Numbered from the stretch's first letter, positions 46,518-58,345 are shown. The stretch is 64,000 bases of DNA from Pycnopodia helianthoides (GCA_032158295.1 CM063246.1:10417608-10481607); one strand, 5' to 3'. The notes: generated from the sequence alone by a model not told the origin. A program made the numbers and translations.

Positions 46518-46980
46518 AGATGTGAAATGCCCATTTTGCATCCTTCATGAAGGACTGTGACATCAGTGAGGGGGTCAAACAAAAGACTTTCCTCATGAGA
46601 GCAGAGAGGTTAAAAAGACCCATCTCAAGCACTGTAATCCTTATTATTTTCATGATCAGACTCAATTGTTTGTATCTCGGAAAAAAAAACTTGGTCTAAA
46701 AACCAAACCTGATGCTCCACATATTGAAAGGAATTTTCCAAATGAGATGTTTTTTTTTAAGGAGAATGTTGAAAAAGCAAAGCAGTTTGTTAAAGTGGGT
46801 TCTTTGTCAGAGTTACTTGCCAAGTGGCATAAAACAGCCAACTTAGGAGAAGGGAATGTTAGTGTTGACTGTAACTCACAAGCACAAGTCAACGTTTGTT
46901 GTTTTTGTCAGGAGGCAAACACTGGCTTTGGCACAATTGTTTGTCAGTCTAATGAATGCAGAGTAAAAGTATTTAATTAA
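46518..46980 (+). pseudogene. YqaJ catalytic exon, right half, and C-terminal Cys-rich motif
   Basis: Just after the insertion the frame reads DVKCPFC, corresponding to the E-x-K-C-P catalytic box with Asp instead of Glu. Shifted frames then give LKHCNPYYFHDQTQLFVSRK (YYxQxQ-type motif). An open frame from 46666 runs 104 residues, through FFKENVEKAKQFVKVGSLSE to CCFCQEANTGFGTIVCQSNE and an early stop. The final C-x-C ... C motif corresponds to the PHD-like end of related proteins, but is truncated before the usual WFHxxC. Confidence 0.72.
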
Positions 46981-48000
46981 ATATTATTATGAAAGTGTCA
47001 AGTCCAAGGGGCGCTATTAGTCATAGGCATTTCAAATTAATTAGAAAATGCCAAGGACTAATAGTGCTTCCAAAGACTAAGCGGTAGTTATGCCAGAAAT
47101 GTAAAAAGATTGAAAATGCACAAAAACGTAAATCAAAACTTAAGGAACAGTGATCATTATTAGTACAGGTTAACCAAATACACGAATCTTTATTTGTTTA
47201 CTTGTTTGTATTTTTATTTATAATTGTTTAGTTTGTTTTAGACCAAAGAACAATCTCATAGCGGGGTGGGGGGGTGCAATAAAGTTTACATCAGAGATTG
47301 CAGTTATCTGGGATTTTTTGTGGAATTGCTATAAATAACTTCAAAGCGGGTCACTCAGTGTGTAAAAAGATAATGACCAACTTAAAGAACTGTGATTTTT
47401 AGGAAATTAACATTGTTTTACAAACTTTAATTGCTCAGTTATATGGTAACTGTTCAGAGATGCGTATAAACTACAAACATTTTGGTTAATTAAAAAATAG
47501 AATCAGAACGTACAATTTAGATTCATTTAAAATACCCGAATATTTGGTGTTTGGTTTTTGTCATCGTAATGCTGATTTATGGGCAAAGTTATCAAGGAAA
47601 TTACAATAAAAGTAACCTGTGAAAGTTATTAGCTGAATACATTGTCTATTAATTTGTTGAGAAAACAGCAAAACAACTACCACTGTATTTTCACCAAGAA
47701 CATCAAATCCATCCACGTTTAGCGAGGTATCACAGCGAGGCACCAACCACTACTCTGGCCGCATTGAGGGGCAGCATTCGTACCGGAGTTTGCCAGGAAT
47801 TTCGTGCACAGACATGTAGGGCCTACATGCTTTATCGATTACGGCAATTGAAATAACCGATTGCGATTCGGGGCTCTTCAAAATGTTGTTATTGTCTACT
47901 AATTTGACATTATTTCAGAAGGACACGTTTCTCTTAAGGATTGGTCTGGAATGAAGCTTGTTTTTGTCTCTCTTAAGCAAAGTCCCCTCGATCCACCAGT
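46981..48000. other. Non-coding stretch, nothing recognised
   Basis: AT-rich, with a short imperfect inverted pair at about 47010-47070 (GGGGCGCTATTAGTC / GACTAATAGTGCTTCC). No gene evidence. Confidence 0.55.
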
Positions 48001-48180
48001 GGCGTAGCCAGGACTTTTTCGGTTGTGGGGGGGGGGAACCCATTGCTTTCAAGTAGAGGGCATTGCTTTCAAGTGGGGAGGCACAGGGGAAATGGGTTTG
48101 TCAGTGGTGGGGGTCAATTTTGTGTGTGTGTGTGTGTGGGGGGGGGGGCACTTGACATTCATGCCCCCCCCCCCAATAAT
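48000..48180 (+). repeat. Possible DNA-transposon end starting CAGTGGCGTAGCCAGG
   Basis: CAGTGGCGTAGCCAGGA is a word I know from many transposon termini. G-rich and TG-rich low-complexity sequence and a duplicated CATTGCTTTCAAGT follow. No matching inverse end was found. Confidence 0.4.
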
Positions 48181-48479
48181 ATTGTACACACAAGGTAGTC
48201 TCAGACCTAATGTACAATGATACTAATATAACATGGTAATATTGATCTTCAACTGTTTATAATAATTTCACCCTAGACAGTATTAATACAATGTAGGTCA
48301 CGGACGAGTGCTCCCTCAGACAGGCGAGTGTATTTGACTGTGATGGGGATTTAAAGCACAAGGCTAACATTATTAAAGTTAATGACAATATTACTTGGTT
48401 GTTATATAGGTAGATCAAGGCGTTTTACAACATTATTATCTGTTTATCGGGCATACTTATAGACCATTCCTCTAGCTTT

Positions 48480-48690
48480 CTCAATTCCCTGGGGAGCATA
48501 AAACCCCCAAGCTACTTTAAATTAGTGCTAATGGGTTAATCCCATTCTCAGATTCTAATTTATACATCTGTGTTAAGAGAAGCAATTATGATCAAGTGCC
48601 TTGCTCAAGGACACAAGTGTCATGACCAGGAATCAAATCCCATTCAGAACTTGAGTCCAAAGCAGTTGACTGCTCGGCCATGATACACCA
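48480..48690 (-). mobile_element. tRNA-Leu-headed SINE, family 2, copy a
   Basis: On the minus strand the head reads ATCATGGCCGAGCAGTCAAC ... GGACTCAAGTTC ... TTTGATTCCTGGTCATGA. A body with GGCACTTGATCATAATTGCT follows. The 3' part resembles 49440-49612. Confidence 0.7.
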
Positions 48691-49369
48691 ACACATTGGT
48701 AACTGTCAAAGACCAGTATCCGCATTTTATCTGACCCAACATACACATGAAATAACAAACCTGTGAAAATTTTGGAGTCATGAGAAAATAGTCTTCACTG
48801 TTTTCAAACAACAGGTTTGGGCTAGGGAGATAAAAACTTGATGTTTCACTGATGACTTTTATTGGATCTTTCTTGATAATTTTGCCATAAATCAGCATTA
48901 TTTTGACAAAAAACCAATCTTTGACCCTACCTTTAAAACACAAGGCCAACATCGCCGGTAACTGCAAAAGACCAATATCCAAACTTTGTGTGTCCCAACA
49001 AGTTTAAGCTCAATCGGTCATCAGAGTCACAAGAAAATAGTGAAACAGAAAACCCAAACCTGATACGTTTTCACTGTTCTCAAACACTGTTTTGGACTCG
49101 CGTCATCACACTAATTGTTTTACTCATTTTTAAAAACTACAGCGTTTCAGGCAAATGATTTTGACCATCCTAAGTTATGTTTAAATCTGTGAACATTTTT
49201 ATTTTGATCATACCAATGTTGTGCCTCCCTTTAAAGAGAATAAACAGGAATGGACCCCCCCTCCTACCCCACCACAAACAAAAAGAGATTAGTTTCAATC
49301 TAGATAGACCTCATCAATGTTTACAAAGTTTATACATTGGTGTTAAGACACTTAACCTAAATTGCTTCT

Positions 49370-49612
49370 CTTCACTCATGGGGAAATGGGTACCTGTGAG
49401 GGCACAGGTGGCTCTTGTGATTGATTTAGTTTGATGCCCTACACAATATTGTCAGCACAGGCTGTATACTCCCCAGGTAGCTGAGATTGTTGAAGAAATT
49501 AAATAACTGGCCCAGTGACCTGGGGTAATAATGTTGGAGTGCCATGAGCATCACTGAGTGATAGATTTGAGCGCTATAAAAGAAGCCACTATTACTATTA
49601 TTATTGGGCGAG
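49370..49612 (+). mobile_element. SINE 3' portion with ATT tail
   Basis: Contains CTGGCCCAGTGACCTGGGGT and GATTTGAGCGCTATAAAAGA, and ends in an (ATT)n tail at about 49590-49612, as retroposed SINEs do. Confidence 0.6.
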
Positions 49613-50338
49613 GAGACCCCCCCCCCCCCCCCCGCTCAGAACCCTTGCCTCCCCCCTCACAAATGATATCAAAAAGTACACAAATCAATGATTCGATACA
49701 TTAAATAGACCCCCCGAATTATGTCATTGCCCTGCTGCTGCTTGCCCCCAACCCCCCACCCCCAATTTTTTTTTAAAGGTCTGATCCTACAACTTAGTTT
49801 ATATCGATTGTCAGATAAATTTTTCCATGTAAAATACTGTTAAAGCAGGGGGATGAAAATGGTTCAAAGTAGGGTCATAGATTGGTAAATACCCCAAAAA
49901 CTAATGACCAAAAAATCTTACTTGGAGAGAACGCTGCAACTATTATGAGAAAGGATACCCTTCAAAGTAACTAAATAAATAATTGTTCATGCATGAATCG
50001 TTTCTAAGATTTGGTGTGTTCGTGAATGCTGCGGCCAGAGATGCTGTTGGTACCCACCACTGTCACCTTGCTTAACGTGGATGGATTCAAAGAAAAGTGA
50101 AAAAGATTGCAATGTTGTTTTTCTACCAGTGGACATTACACTCGGCATGTGATCAATATTCAAATTAGGTCTCTGATGTGTAACACTATTTGGAGGACGA
50201 CACTGTGGGCTTTTCTCTGCAGTGTTTAACTTAATCACAATTGGTATTTACATTGTTACATGTACTACAGACTTCCCCATAGCAGTGTACTGCAACAACA
50301 TCGTGCTGGATTTCCCTTCCTCCATCATCATGTAATTA

Positions 50339-50719
50339 TTAAAGGTATTATACAGGATTGGTAAAGATAAAAAACATTCATTGTTTAACTTCAGTCTGAA
50401 AGCTTACCGATTAAGAAGTTCATACCAGAACAATTTTTTCTGTGAGATATTTCCTTCAGTAGAAATGAAGTCATATTTGAGAAAACTGTATCTGAAAACC
50501 TACAAAAATGCAACAGCTGACTTCGGTTGTTATAAGGACAATGGGTTTACATGCAGAAAATAGTGCATGGTTTTTCACTATTTTCGCCCGATTCACACAA
50601 CGGATATATGCCCAAACTTTCACAGGTTTGTTATTTTGTGTGTATGGTTGATCACACAAATCATGTACACTGTCTGCGATTATTTTGTAAGCTCTGCCAC
50701 TCCTGTATAATACCTTTAA
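50339..50719. mobile_element. TTAA-flanked MITE, family B, copy 1
   Basis: TTAA at 50339-50342 and 50716-50719 enclose inverted ends AAGGTATTATACAGGATTGG and CACTCCTGTATAATACCT. Internal words (AAAGCTTACCGATTAAGAAG, CTTTCACAGGTTTGTTATTT) recur in other family B copies. Confidence 0.82.
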
Positions 50720-50989
50720 ATCTGTCAACTGATGATAAAACGCGTGTAACGCTGGCTGCTTATTGAGTACTACCTGTCAGATTGTGGATCAGGTCTGCAA
50801 AAAAACAAACAAAACAAAAATCTAATAGTTTATCATATGACCAGTGGAGCATCTTGCCTGGCAGGAAATGCCCGGGTATGGTCTTGGGGTAACCCCTTTT
50901 GTAAAAGGGTGACATGGTGTATATAGAACTCTTAATTATTTTTTCCTAGGAAACTTTGAGATTTAAGTTCATGTTTACAAACAATCATT

Positions 50990-51215
50990 TTCTGTCATAT
51001 AAGATATCTTTTCGATTAGTGCACTGGGTTCTTTTATGTGCATTACACAACACACAGGACCTACGGCTTTACGTCCCATCCGAAGGACACAGCAATAATG
51101 GTTAAGTGTCTTGCTTGAAGTGTCACGACCGGGACTCGAACCCACATTCTGCTGAACAGAAACACCAGAACTTGAGTCCAGTGCTCTTATCCACTCGGCC
51201 ATGACACGCCATCAA
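50990..51215 (-). mobile_element. tRNA-Leu-headed SINE, family 2, copy b, with well-preserved head
   Basis: Read on the minus strand, 51208-51120 folds as a class II tRNA-Leu. It has a 7 bp acceptor stem TGTCATG/CGTGACA, a D arm (GCCGAGTGGATAAGAGC), a CAA anticodon in GGACTCAAGTTCT, a TTCTG/CAGAA variable stem, and a B box GGTTCGAGTCC. It is followed directly by a SINE body (CCTTCGGATGGGACGTAAAG, AAAAGAACCCAGTGCACTAA), so I call a SINE and not a tRNA gene. Confidence 0.82.
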
Positions 51216-52117
51216 GTAGGCCTTATGAAAAATATATAAATAAAAATACAATGACACATGGAAAGCACTAAGTTTGTCCAACATTATGTAATTAGTGTTC
51301 TTAATCTTAACTTAATACAGGAATATGAATTTAAGGAATCTTTTCAATCAAATGGCACACATCATCAAAATAAGCCAAACATAAGTCAGTATTTCTGGCC
51401 AACCTAACCGCCTCTCCTGGAGTAATGATTTATAAATAATCAAGATATCATTGTTAAGTGATGTGTGTGCACTTATGTGTGTGCATCCAGCAGCAATCAT
51501 CTCACCAGGTCAGCGTTAGAAAGACCCTTACTTCTCCAGCGCTGTATGACAGACACAGGGGGGTTTCAATGCTGGAACTTTGAAGTATTATAACTTCTTG
51601 GAGCTTTCGGTACTTGGCATTTGATGCACTTTTTGAACATTTCCTGGCACTGCCTGTTAACTTTGGCAGTTTTCTTTTTAGGTTGCTTAACAACCCGTTA
51701 AATATATTTTAGATATTGTCAATTTGAAATTGCAGACACTAACAATCGAATCAAAAAGCCATGGTATCAGACTTCCATTGCAACGATTTTGTGTATCGGC
51801 GTGTGTGTACAAACGTCAACACGATCCGTTCGTACATTGTCCACATTCAAAACAACCTTGCTCGCGGGGAATCTTTGCTTACTATGTACGACCAATACAA
51901 AAATAGATAATCTCCTGTTTTACTGGGTATAAGGAAACATGACATGAACCATTTGAGAATCTTTCCAACTTAAAATGTAAAACTATTATCGGATGTTTAA
52001 GGGCAGCATTCAACGAATTGTCTTTGAAAAAAAACTTTTCAGCTTCCCGAGACGAAAAGTACTTTTGTGAAATTGTTTTACCCATCTCTCAAAAACAAAC
52101 AGCACCTCAACCAGTAA

Positions 52118-52235
52118 TATTTCAAGGGAAGCTTTCTATCATCATTATCTTTAAACCATGTAAGTTTTATGTAAATCTGTGAGCTCTTTAGTTTTGTGTT
52201 TTACCAGAATTACAGAGACCCTTTAATATCAAGTA
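52118..52235. mobile_element. Family A MITE, terminal fragment
   Basis: ATGTAAGTTTTATGTAAATCTGTG and a degraded end ACCAGAATTACAGAGACCCTTTAA match the right end of the copy at 53625-54017. Confidence 0.65.
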
Positions 52236-52236
52236 A

Positions 52237-52490
52237 AGCTGACTGGGTGAATCTTAAATAACTTTGGGTTGACAAAAGAGAAATTGACTTGAGCGAGACT
52301 TGAACCAGGCAACCTCCGGATTAACTTGCCTGCACTCTACCAACTGAGCCATCTGCCCTAATGTTGGTGGTTTCCCTATTTTGACAGTATCTTTGGTGGG
52401 TTTTTTTTGGGGGGGGCAGTCAGAAGCTATTCAGCCTGTAACTACTGTATAGCCAGAGATTATACCCAAGTTTACGATACAACCCAAGAT
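52237..52490 (-). mobile_element. tRNA-headed SINE, family 1, copy b
   Basis: On the minus strand the tRNA-like head (GGCAGATGGCTCAGTTGGTA; B box in GGTTCAAGTC) lies between the GGGAAACCACCAACAT leader and the CAATTTCTC...CACCCAGTC tail. Confidence 0.8.
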
Positions 52491-52938
52491 TAATCTGATT
52501 AGTCTTAACATTTCATTGAATTTAATGTCCATTTTTATGGCTTTTCCATCTATGATTCTTCTGACTAAAATTGAAGTATTAAAAATGAAGAAAAAAAGGA
52601 ATACTTACGAATACCAAAGCCTGGGAAACTCTACCCTCTCTTCTAAGCTGTACTCCGGCGAAATTTAGGGACATTTCTCGGTGGTTTTATCTGCTCACAT
52701 ATATTTACTCGGATATCATCAGGAATTTCCTATGAGGTAAAAGAAATTCAATCACAAAATTTACACTGACATGTAGTATGTTTGTGTGACCAGCCCTCTT
52801 GGGCATGTAAATGTACCAGGCCTGGAAATTACATGGAGGCTTTGAGTTTTCAAGAACATATTTCATGTAACTAATTAATTTCTCCTTCCCAGACATGCAA
52901 CTTTGCAGTTACAAAACTAGAGGAGCTGGTCAATCACA

Positions 52939-53150
52939 CTAAAAGGAATTTTACAGGATTGGTAAGGATAAAAAAGATTCATTGTTTAATTCAAGTATGA
53001 AGCTTACTGATTATGAGGTTCATACCAGTTATCAAAACCATTTTTTCCCCCCGTAAAATATTTTCACCTGAAATGGAGCCATATTCAAGAAAACTATATC
53101 TGAAAACTTAAAAAAAAAAAAATTAACAGCTGATTTTGATTATTGCAACC
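52939..53150. mobile_element. Family B MITE, 5' fragment
   Basis: AAAAGGAATTTTACAGGATTGG, then ATTCATTGTTTAATTCAAGT, matches the first ~210 bp of 50339-50719. The TTAA is changed to CTAA and the right half is missing. Confidence 0.7.
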
Positions 53151-53284
53151 CAAATGAAAACACTATTGACACATGAATAAAATTCACACAAAATTGTACA
53201 AAAAATTCATTATGGAACAACAATTTTTAAGTGTTGCAGTACCCGCTGCTAAAACATAGGATTCAAACTGCCTCTAGCAACAGG

Positions 53285-53420
53285 AAAATCTCAGTTGTCT
53301 AGTAGTAAGACATCTGCTCTAAAATGGCAAAGGTTGTGGGTTCGAACTCCCACCCGAGTAATATTCCTTTGGATGTTTTTTTTTTCAGAACTCTGGAGTA
53401 TACAGTACTTTACACACATA
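53285..53420 (+). mobile_element. tRNA-headed SINE, family 3, copy a
   Basis: TGTCTAGTAGTAAGACATCT (A-box region) and GTGGGTTCGAACTCCCACC (B box and T arm), then GAGTATACAGTACTTTACAC. Two related copies lie at 58.2-58.6 kb. Confidence 0.7.
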
Positions 53421-53624
53421 GGTGTATGGGTAAAACCAAAAAATATCTTGGGAACATGATGCATAAATTATAGCAGGCATAATATATCTTGAAAATATCA
53501 ACTAAAACATGAATAAAATTCACCATAATTGTATGGTAATGGTGGAATCAAAAAAGTATCTGGGGAACATAATGCAGTGACAGTGTTGGTTATTTTTGTA
53601 TAAACACAACCAGCAAATAGGCAT

Positions 53625-54017
53625 TTAAAGGAACATTACAGAATTGTTTTTTGCTAACAAAACAGTTGCTGGCAGTGTAAGCACTTTATGTAATCCACCA
53701 TATACATAAACTGACCAACCTGTGGAAGTTTGAGATTGATCGGCCATCTGGGTCACGAGAAAATAGTGAAAAACCGATTACACATTTGCATGAAATCATA
53801 TAGATTCAACAAATGAATAAAACGCTCACAGAGCGATAAACTCCAATCGGAAAATTAGTTTATTCATTTCTCATCGAATATGGCATTTCAGACAGAAATA
53901 TTTCGGGGATGTTTTCTACTATCATCATCATTAGACCTTGTAAGTTTTATGTAAATCTGTGATCAAAAAGTATATTTCACAAGTTTTTTTCTTACCAATT
54001 CTGTAATGTTCCTTTAA
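53625..54017. mobile_element. TTAA-flanked MITE, family A, copy 2
   Basis: Begins TTAAAGGAACATTACAGAAT and ends CCAATTCTGTAATGTTCC then TTTAA. It is similar end to end, in inverse orientation, to 16709-17094. Confidence 0.87.
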
Positions 54018-54287
54018 ATGTAAAAAACAGAGATTTTAACAGTAAGAATTACATGTAAACCAACAAGATCTTAGTCTACAAAACCAGTTAATATATGAAT
54101 ATCAATATCCTTGCAGCATTGTATGAAAATGAGAATTGAACGATAGTAGGCATCAGATCAAATTCACAACAATCATAAAGAGACCATTTAGAATGCCCAG
54201 TTTGCACAGTAGGACTTTTAAAACATTCTGAGCACCTCGTTTCAATTCAGCGTGCTTAGGCTAAACTTCCAACATTTGGTTTAAGAA

Positions 54288-54312
54288 TGCCCCCCCCCCC
54301 CCCCCCCCCCCG
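54288..54312. repeat. Poly(C) run
   Basis: About 23 consecutive C. Similar short C or G runs stand at 49618-49634 and 54636-54648. Confidence 0.8.
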
Positions 54313-55373
54313 TTTTTGAAAAACACTGGGAGAGCCCTGAAAATATTTTTTTGCATAATGTAGGGTTTCAATGATGTACATAGATGTAGAACCAAACTAC
54401 AAGAAGATCATGATGACTTGTTTTAAAGTGAAACTTACATTATCAGCAAACAGGTGAAGTGTCTGTGACGTCATCTCATGTCTTTAGGAAGCATCCTGTA
54501 TGGCTTTCTTCACAATCTGTTGAGTTCATGTCAATCAAAACATGTTCAAATGTAAACAAAATGATTCTTTTTACTTGATATCTGTCACAAAACCGGGTTC
54601 TTAGTGTGGGGCACAAAGGGGAAATATTTTTGTTTGGGGGGGGGGGGCATTTATACAAACATGGAATTTAGCAGACAGTCTATATCGGATGGTTTAGACC
54701 TTTTGAAAGGGATTGTGTTCGCCCCCCCAAATTATTACAGGCTATTACTAAACGTATTATAACACCCCTTACAAGGATTCTGCCTTTTGATTGGTTTAGT
54801 AGAGCGCGTCACATGATATGTGTTAGAATTACTAGAAAGCCTTGCAAACACGACGTGCAATACACATAGCAAATAATGTACTATACCAGTGGCATCCAAT
54901 GTACTACAATGTATACCCATAGCAACAGCAGATTCTCGGTACCTAGACGTCTAGGCACAATGAATGGGGTATTTAAAAAAATTATTGACTGCTTTTAGTA
55001 TGACGGCAGTTTTAGCCATAGCACTCGAAGCAGTCAATATTTGTACACTGTCACCAACAGTCCGTTGGTGTAAGTGTCCACACAGATTCCGATGGGGGTC
55101 ATGCAGAGGTCCTATTTCAACAGTTCTGAAGGCCTCTCCAGCCTGCAACCTTCACTGATGGGAATGTTGGTGTACTTCATAAAAAAAACTTATTGATGAC
55201 AGCTATGGTCCTTGAGTTTTTCCCTTTGAAACTTTTGGCACATTAATGCAGGACAAAGAGTGAGGTTGAGTTCAGCATTTTTTTGTGATCTATTTCATAC
55301 TTCTAGAATTACCGCAAACTGCATAAGTATGAGTTGACAATTAAATGCAAGTGATTAAAAAAAAAAAAAAGGG

Positions 55374-55610
55374 TAACTGACTGGGTAAATTTGTTTTATA
55401 AATTCTGATTGAACAAAGAAAAACTGACTAGAGTGGGACTTGAACCCGCGACCACCGGATTAATGGGCCAGCACTCTACCAACTGAGCTATCTAGCCCTA
55501 CAATGTATGTTTGCAGTCTCCCTATGTTGTTCGGGATGCCAGTCATCAGAAGCCATTCAACCTGTAACTGCCATATAGCCAGGAATCAAACCCAAATTTA
55601 CGATAAAACC
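55374..55610 (-). mobile_element. tRNA-headed SINE, family 1, copy c
   Basis: The minus-strand head GGGCTAGATAGCTCAGTTGG ... GGTCGCGGGTTCAAGTCCCA is well preserved. The leader contains GGTTGAATGGCTTCTGATGA and the tail ends at CCCAGTCAGTTACCC. Confidence 0.85.
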
Positions 55611-55689
55611 TGGGAAGCGACATCAGAGGAATCACCTTAAGGGGATACAACTTTTTATTTCAAATACCAATTGATAAACCAGAAGGAAA

Positions 55690-55855
55690 AGTCGACTGGG
55701 TAAATTGTAAATAAAAAATTTGGGTTGAACAAAGAAAAATTGACTAGAGCTGGACTTCAACCTGCGGCCTCTAATTTAACGTGTCAGCGCTCTATCACCT
55801 GAGCTATCTAGCCCTAATGTTTCTTTGTTCAACCCAAAATTATGATAAAATGCAA
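55690..55855 (-). mobile_element. tRNA-headed SINE, family 1, copy d
   Basis: Head GGGCTAGATAGCTCAGGTGA ... GGTTGAAGTCC on the minus strand and a CCCAGTCGAC-type 3' end. It lies about 200 bp from copy c in the same orientation. Confidence 0.78.
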
Positions 55856-56029
55856 TCGTTAAAAGACACGCTCAAAATGGGAAATCAGCCCTTCTATGCA
55901 TAGCTAGGATTCTTTTCTATTAATACCTGCCAGTGTAGGATCCTTTTCGTGCATACAGAACGCAGGTGTGTTGCTGTAACCACCTGGATACCTGAAAAAT
56001 AAAAACCAAAATTCTGAGTCACACTTTAA

Positions 56030-56410
56030 AATCTAGCCACCAGTGTTCACACAGGCCCTAGGCACTGGTGTTCCATAGGCCCCGGCACAAGTGTTCCATA
56101 GGCCCTAAGCACTAGTGTTCCATAGGCCCTAGTGTTCTGTAGGCCAATAGGTACTAGTGTTCCGTAGGCCCTCTGCACTAGTGTTCAATAGGCCCAAGGC
56201 ACCAGAGTTCCGTAGGCCCTAGGCTCCAGTGTTCCATAGGCCCTAAGCACTAGTGTTCAATAGGCCCTAGTGTTCCGTAGGCCTTAGGTAGCAGTGTTTC
56301 ATAGGCCGAAGGCACCAGTGTTCCATACATGTAGGCCCTAGGCTCCAGTGTTCCATAGGCCCTCAGCACTATAGTGTTCCATATACATGTAGGCCCGAGT
56401 GTTCTGTACA
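56030..56410. repeat. Minisatellite of AGTGTTCCATAGGCCC units
   Basis: About 14 irregular units of 22-30 bp built on CACTAGTGTTCCATAGGCCC. Variation affects the CTAGGC/CTAAGC spacer, and ATACATGT is inserted in two units. Confidence 0.9.
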
Positions 56411-57432
56411 AAGCGTAAATGTAAAAGCATTGTTATACCTATTGCCCTGCACTGTGTGTAGATCCTGTACCATTGCAAACCACAAGCTCGCAAAAGAGCA
56501 TTGAGCTATCTATCAGCCATTCGTTATAACACTACAGTACGTGTCGTTGGGCAATCTATTGTACGCGTGGAGAGTTTTTTTTCAGATAGAAAGTTCCTCT
56601 TTCTTACAAGTTTAAATTCTTTCATACATGTTTAATTTATTATGATTTGGCCAACAGCATTAAGGTATTGTTTTTCTACCAAAGTTTGTTGCCCCCAATG
56701 AACATCTTTCTTTGAGAATTCATGAGAGTCATAACTGTTCTCCCCTAAAACGTGCAATGCAGTGGTCCAAATTTCCAGGTCACACCACTGACCACGTGCG
56801 TGGCAAGCTCAATCAATGCAGTATACATGTACATGGCTAGTGTAGTTTGCCAATTGGCGCTCAGTTAGCTCATAATTGTGTGAGTCTGCTCGGGGCCGGG
56901 ACTGCTTATGTATTGAATAAAGTGGAACCAGGTCCGACTCAGAACCGAGTCTTTTTTCAGACCCGAGACCGAGTCCCAAATTTCTGGAACCGCCCAAGCT
57001 TAACAAACATACAGGCAATATAATGGTAATATTAACACATATGTAACTGTACTACACAAATCAGGTACATGTACCGGGCCCAATTTCAAAGAGCTGCTTA
57101 GCAAAAAACATTGCTTAACAATTTTCTGCTATTAGAGCAAATATAGGCAGGGGACCAGTCACAGATTGTACTTGTAAAAAAGTAATTTGGCTGGTAACCT
57201 TATTAGTAAGAATACCTTATGTTGTGTTTATTTACTTTGTGTGTGAGATCTTTGAAGCTTTGCATGATGTGGAAAATAAGAAGTAACTTTACGTAGTAAT
57301 CTTGCGTGTACAACCATGTGTAAAATCTCTTTTGGGAGGAGTGGTGGCTCTGAAAAGAGCCATGAAGTGGTTTCTGTGGTTTCTATCTACTTTTTGTGCT
57401 TTTAAAGCAGATCGATGATAGTGAGCCCTGCA

Positions 57433-57588
57433 GCCGATTTCACAAAACTTTACGCAGCTGCATGCATTATATGTTAGTCCACTTGTGCAAGATTTCTTGT
57501 GTTAAAAGTGGTGCACAACTTATGCAATCAATTTTGAGCAAGTAGACTTACGTAGTTGAGTAAGTAAAGTTTTGTGAAATAGGCGGCC
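57433..57588. mobile_element. Short MITE with GCCGATTTCACAAAACTTTA ends
   Basis: GCCGATTTCACAAAACTTTA at 57433 and the inverse of GGCCGCCTATTTCACAAAAC at the right end enclose ~155 bp. Internal GCAGCTGCATGC is also palindromic. Confidence 0.6.
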
Positions 57589-57804
57589 AGCCTCATGTTC
57601 TTGTACATGTAAGGGCAAGGCGATGTACATGTACCTCTAGGGCACCTTCAAGAAGTAAATGGACATTTGTACTAAAATATTTCAAGGAGCAGCAAGGCAA
57701 AGGGAAGGGGCAATGGAGGCAATTGCTTCTGTTGCTTCTGCGAAGTATCATGCCTGAGGTACATGTGACCATCTCGACCCCCCCCCTCCTCCAACATACA
57801 GAAT

Positions 57805-57845
57805 TCCTTGGGACTATAGACTGCACACAGTCTATAGTCCAAGGA
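57805..57845. other. Strong short hairpin
   Basis: TCCTTGGGACTATAGACTG and CAGTCTATAGTCCAAGGA pair over 18 bp with one bulged G around a CACA loop. No context indicates a terminator or microRNA. Confidence 0.6.
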
Positions 57846-58189
57846 GTTCAAATTTGTGTGTTCATTTGTCACTTGGCAAGTCATTGTAATGTACAAATTG
57901 AACTTGAAATGTCTCAGTGATTAACTGACTCACTTAAAGGATGGTAGACAGGTTTGTGCATTCCTTGTAGTGTTAGATAGGAAGGACGCATAAAGCAAGA
58001 CTTCCTGCGGGCTGTTTGCTGGCATCTATGAGGTACCACATCCGAGCAAACACCGACCATTGCTGAAAGAAATTAAAAATGCACAAACAAAATTATATTA
58101 AAATGCAAGAGTTTTTTTTAATTAGCTGTCTTTATATACACAAAAAATAGATATTAAATTTGTTCAATTTTAATTTAAATATGTATATA

Positions 58190-58345
58190 GCCTAATATTT
58201 GATTTTACCCAGACACACCGATGTGTGTAAAGCACTGTTTTAGTGCTTTTCCGTGTCCAGTTAAAAAATCAACCTGGGCATATCACTCGGGTGGGAGTTC
58301 GAACCTACAACCTTTGCCATTCTAGACCACCGAGATTGCCCGGTA
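58190..58345 (-). mobile_element. tRNA-headed SINE, family 3, copy b
   Basis: Minus strand head with GGTGGTCTAGAATGGCAAAG and the B box GTAGGTTCGAACTCCCACC. It is arranged head to head with copy c. Confidence 0.65.

Larger units (their letters stand above)
41085..46980 (+). pseudogene. Multi-exon THAP-SWIM-YqaJ gene relic (ISL2EU/PHIS-type accessory protein)
   Basis: Seven coding blocks in one orientation, several with GT/AG borders, give in order a THAP finger (41085-41540), a SWIM finger (about 43835-43890), a conserved linker (43988-44335), a YqaJ-type nuclease (45071-45270, 45825-45976, 46518-46700) and a C-terminal Cys-rich motif (about 46893-46960). YqaJ/lambda-exonuclease folds are DNA nucleases, and THAP is a sequence-specific DNA-binding zinc finger. 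I recall this combination from proteins carried with ISL2EU (PIF/Harbinger-ISL2EU) transposons. Stops, frameshifts, a 19 bp triplication, a SINE between exons and a TIR element inside the nuclease show it is dead. No DDE transposase partner was found nearby. Confidence 0.78.

Noticed and set aside
46666..46980. Treating the 104-residue frame as an independent gene
   Set aside because: It lies immediately after the YqaJ boxes in the same orientation and ends in the family's Cys motif, so it is the tail of the relic.
57060..57130. GGGCCCAATTTCAAAGAGCTGCTTAGC as a complete transposon
   Set aside because: The word resembles a transposon end I have seen in marine invertebrates, but I found no matching inverse end, so no element is called.
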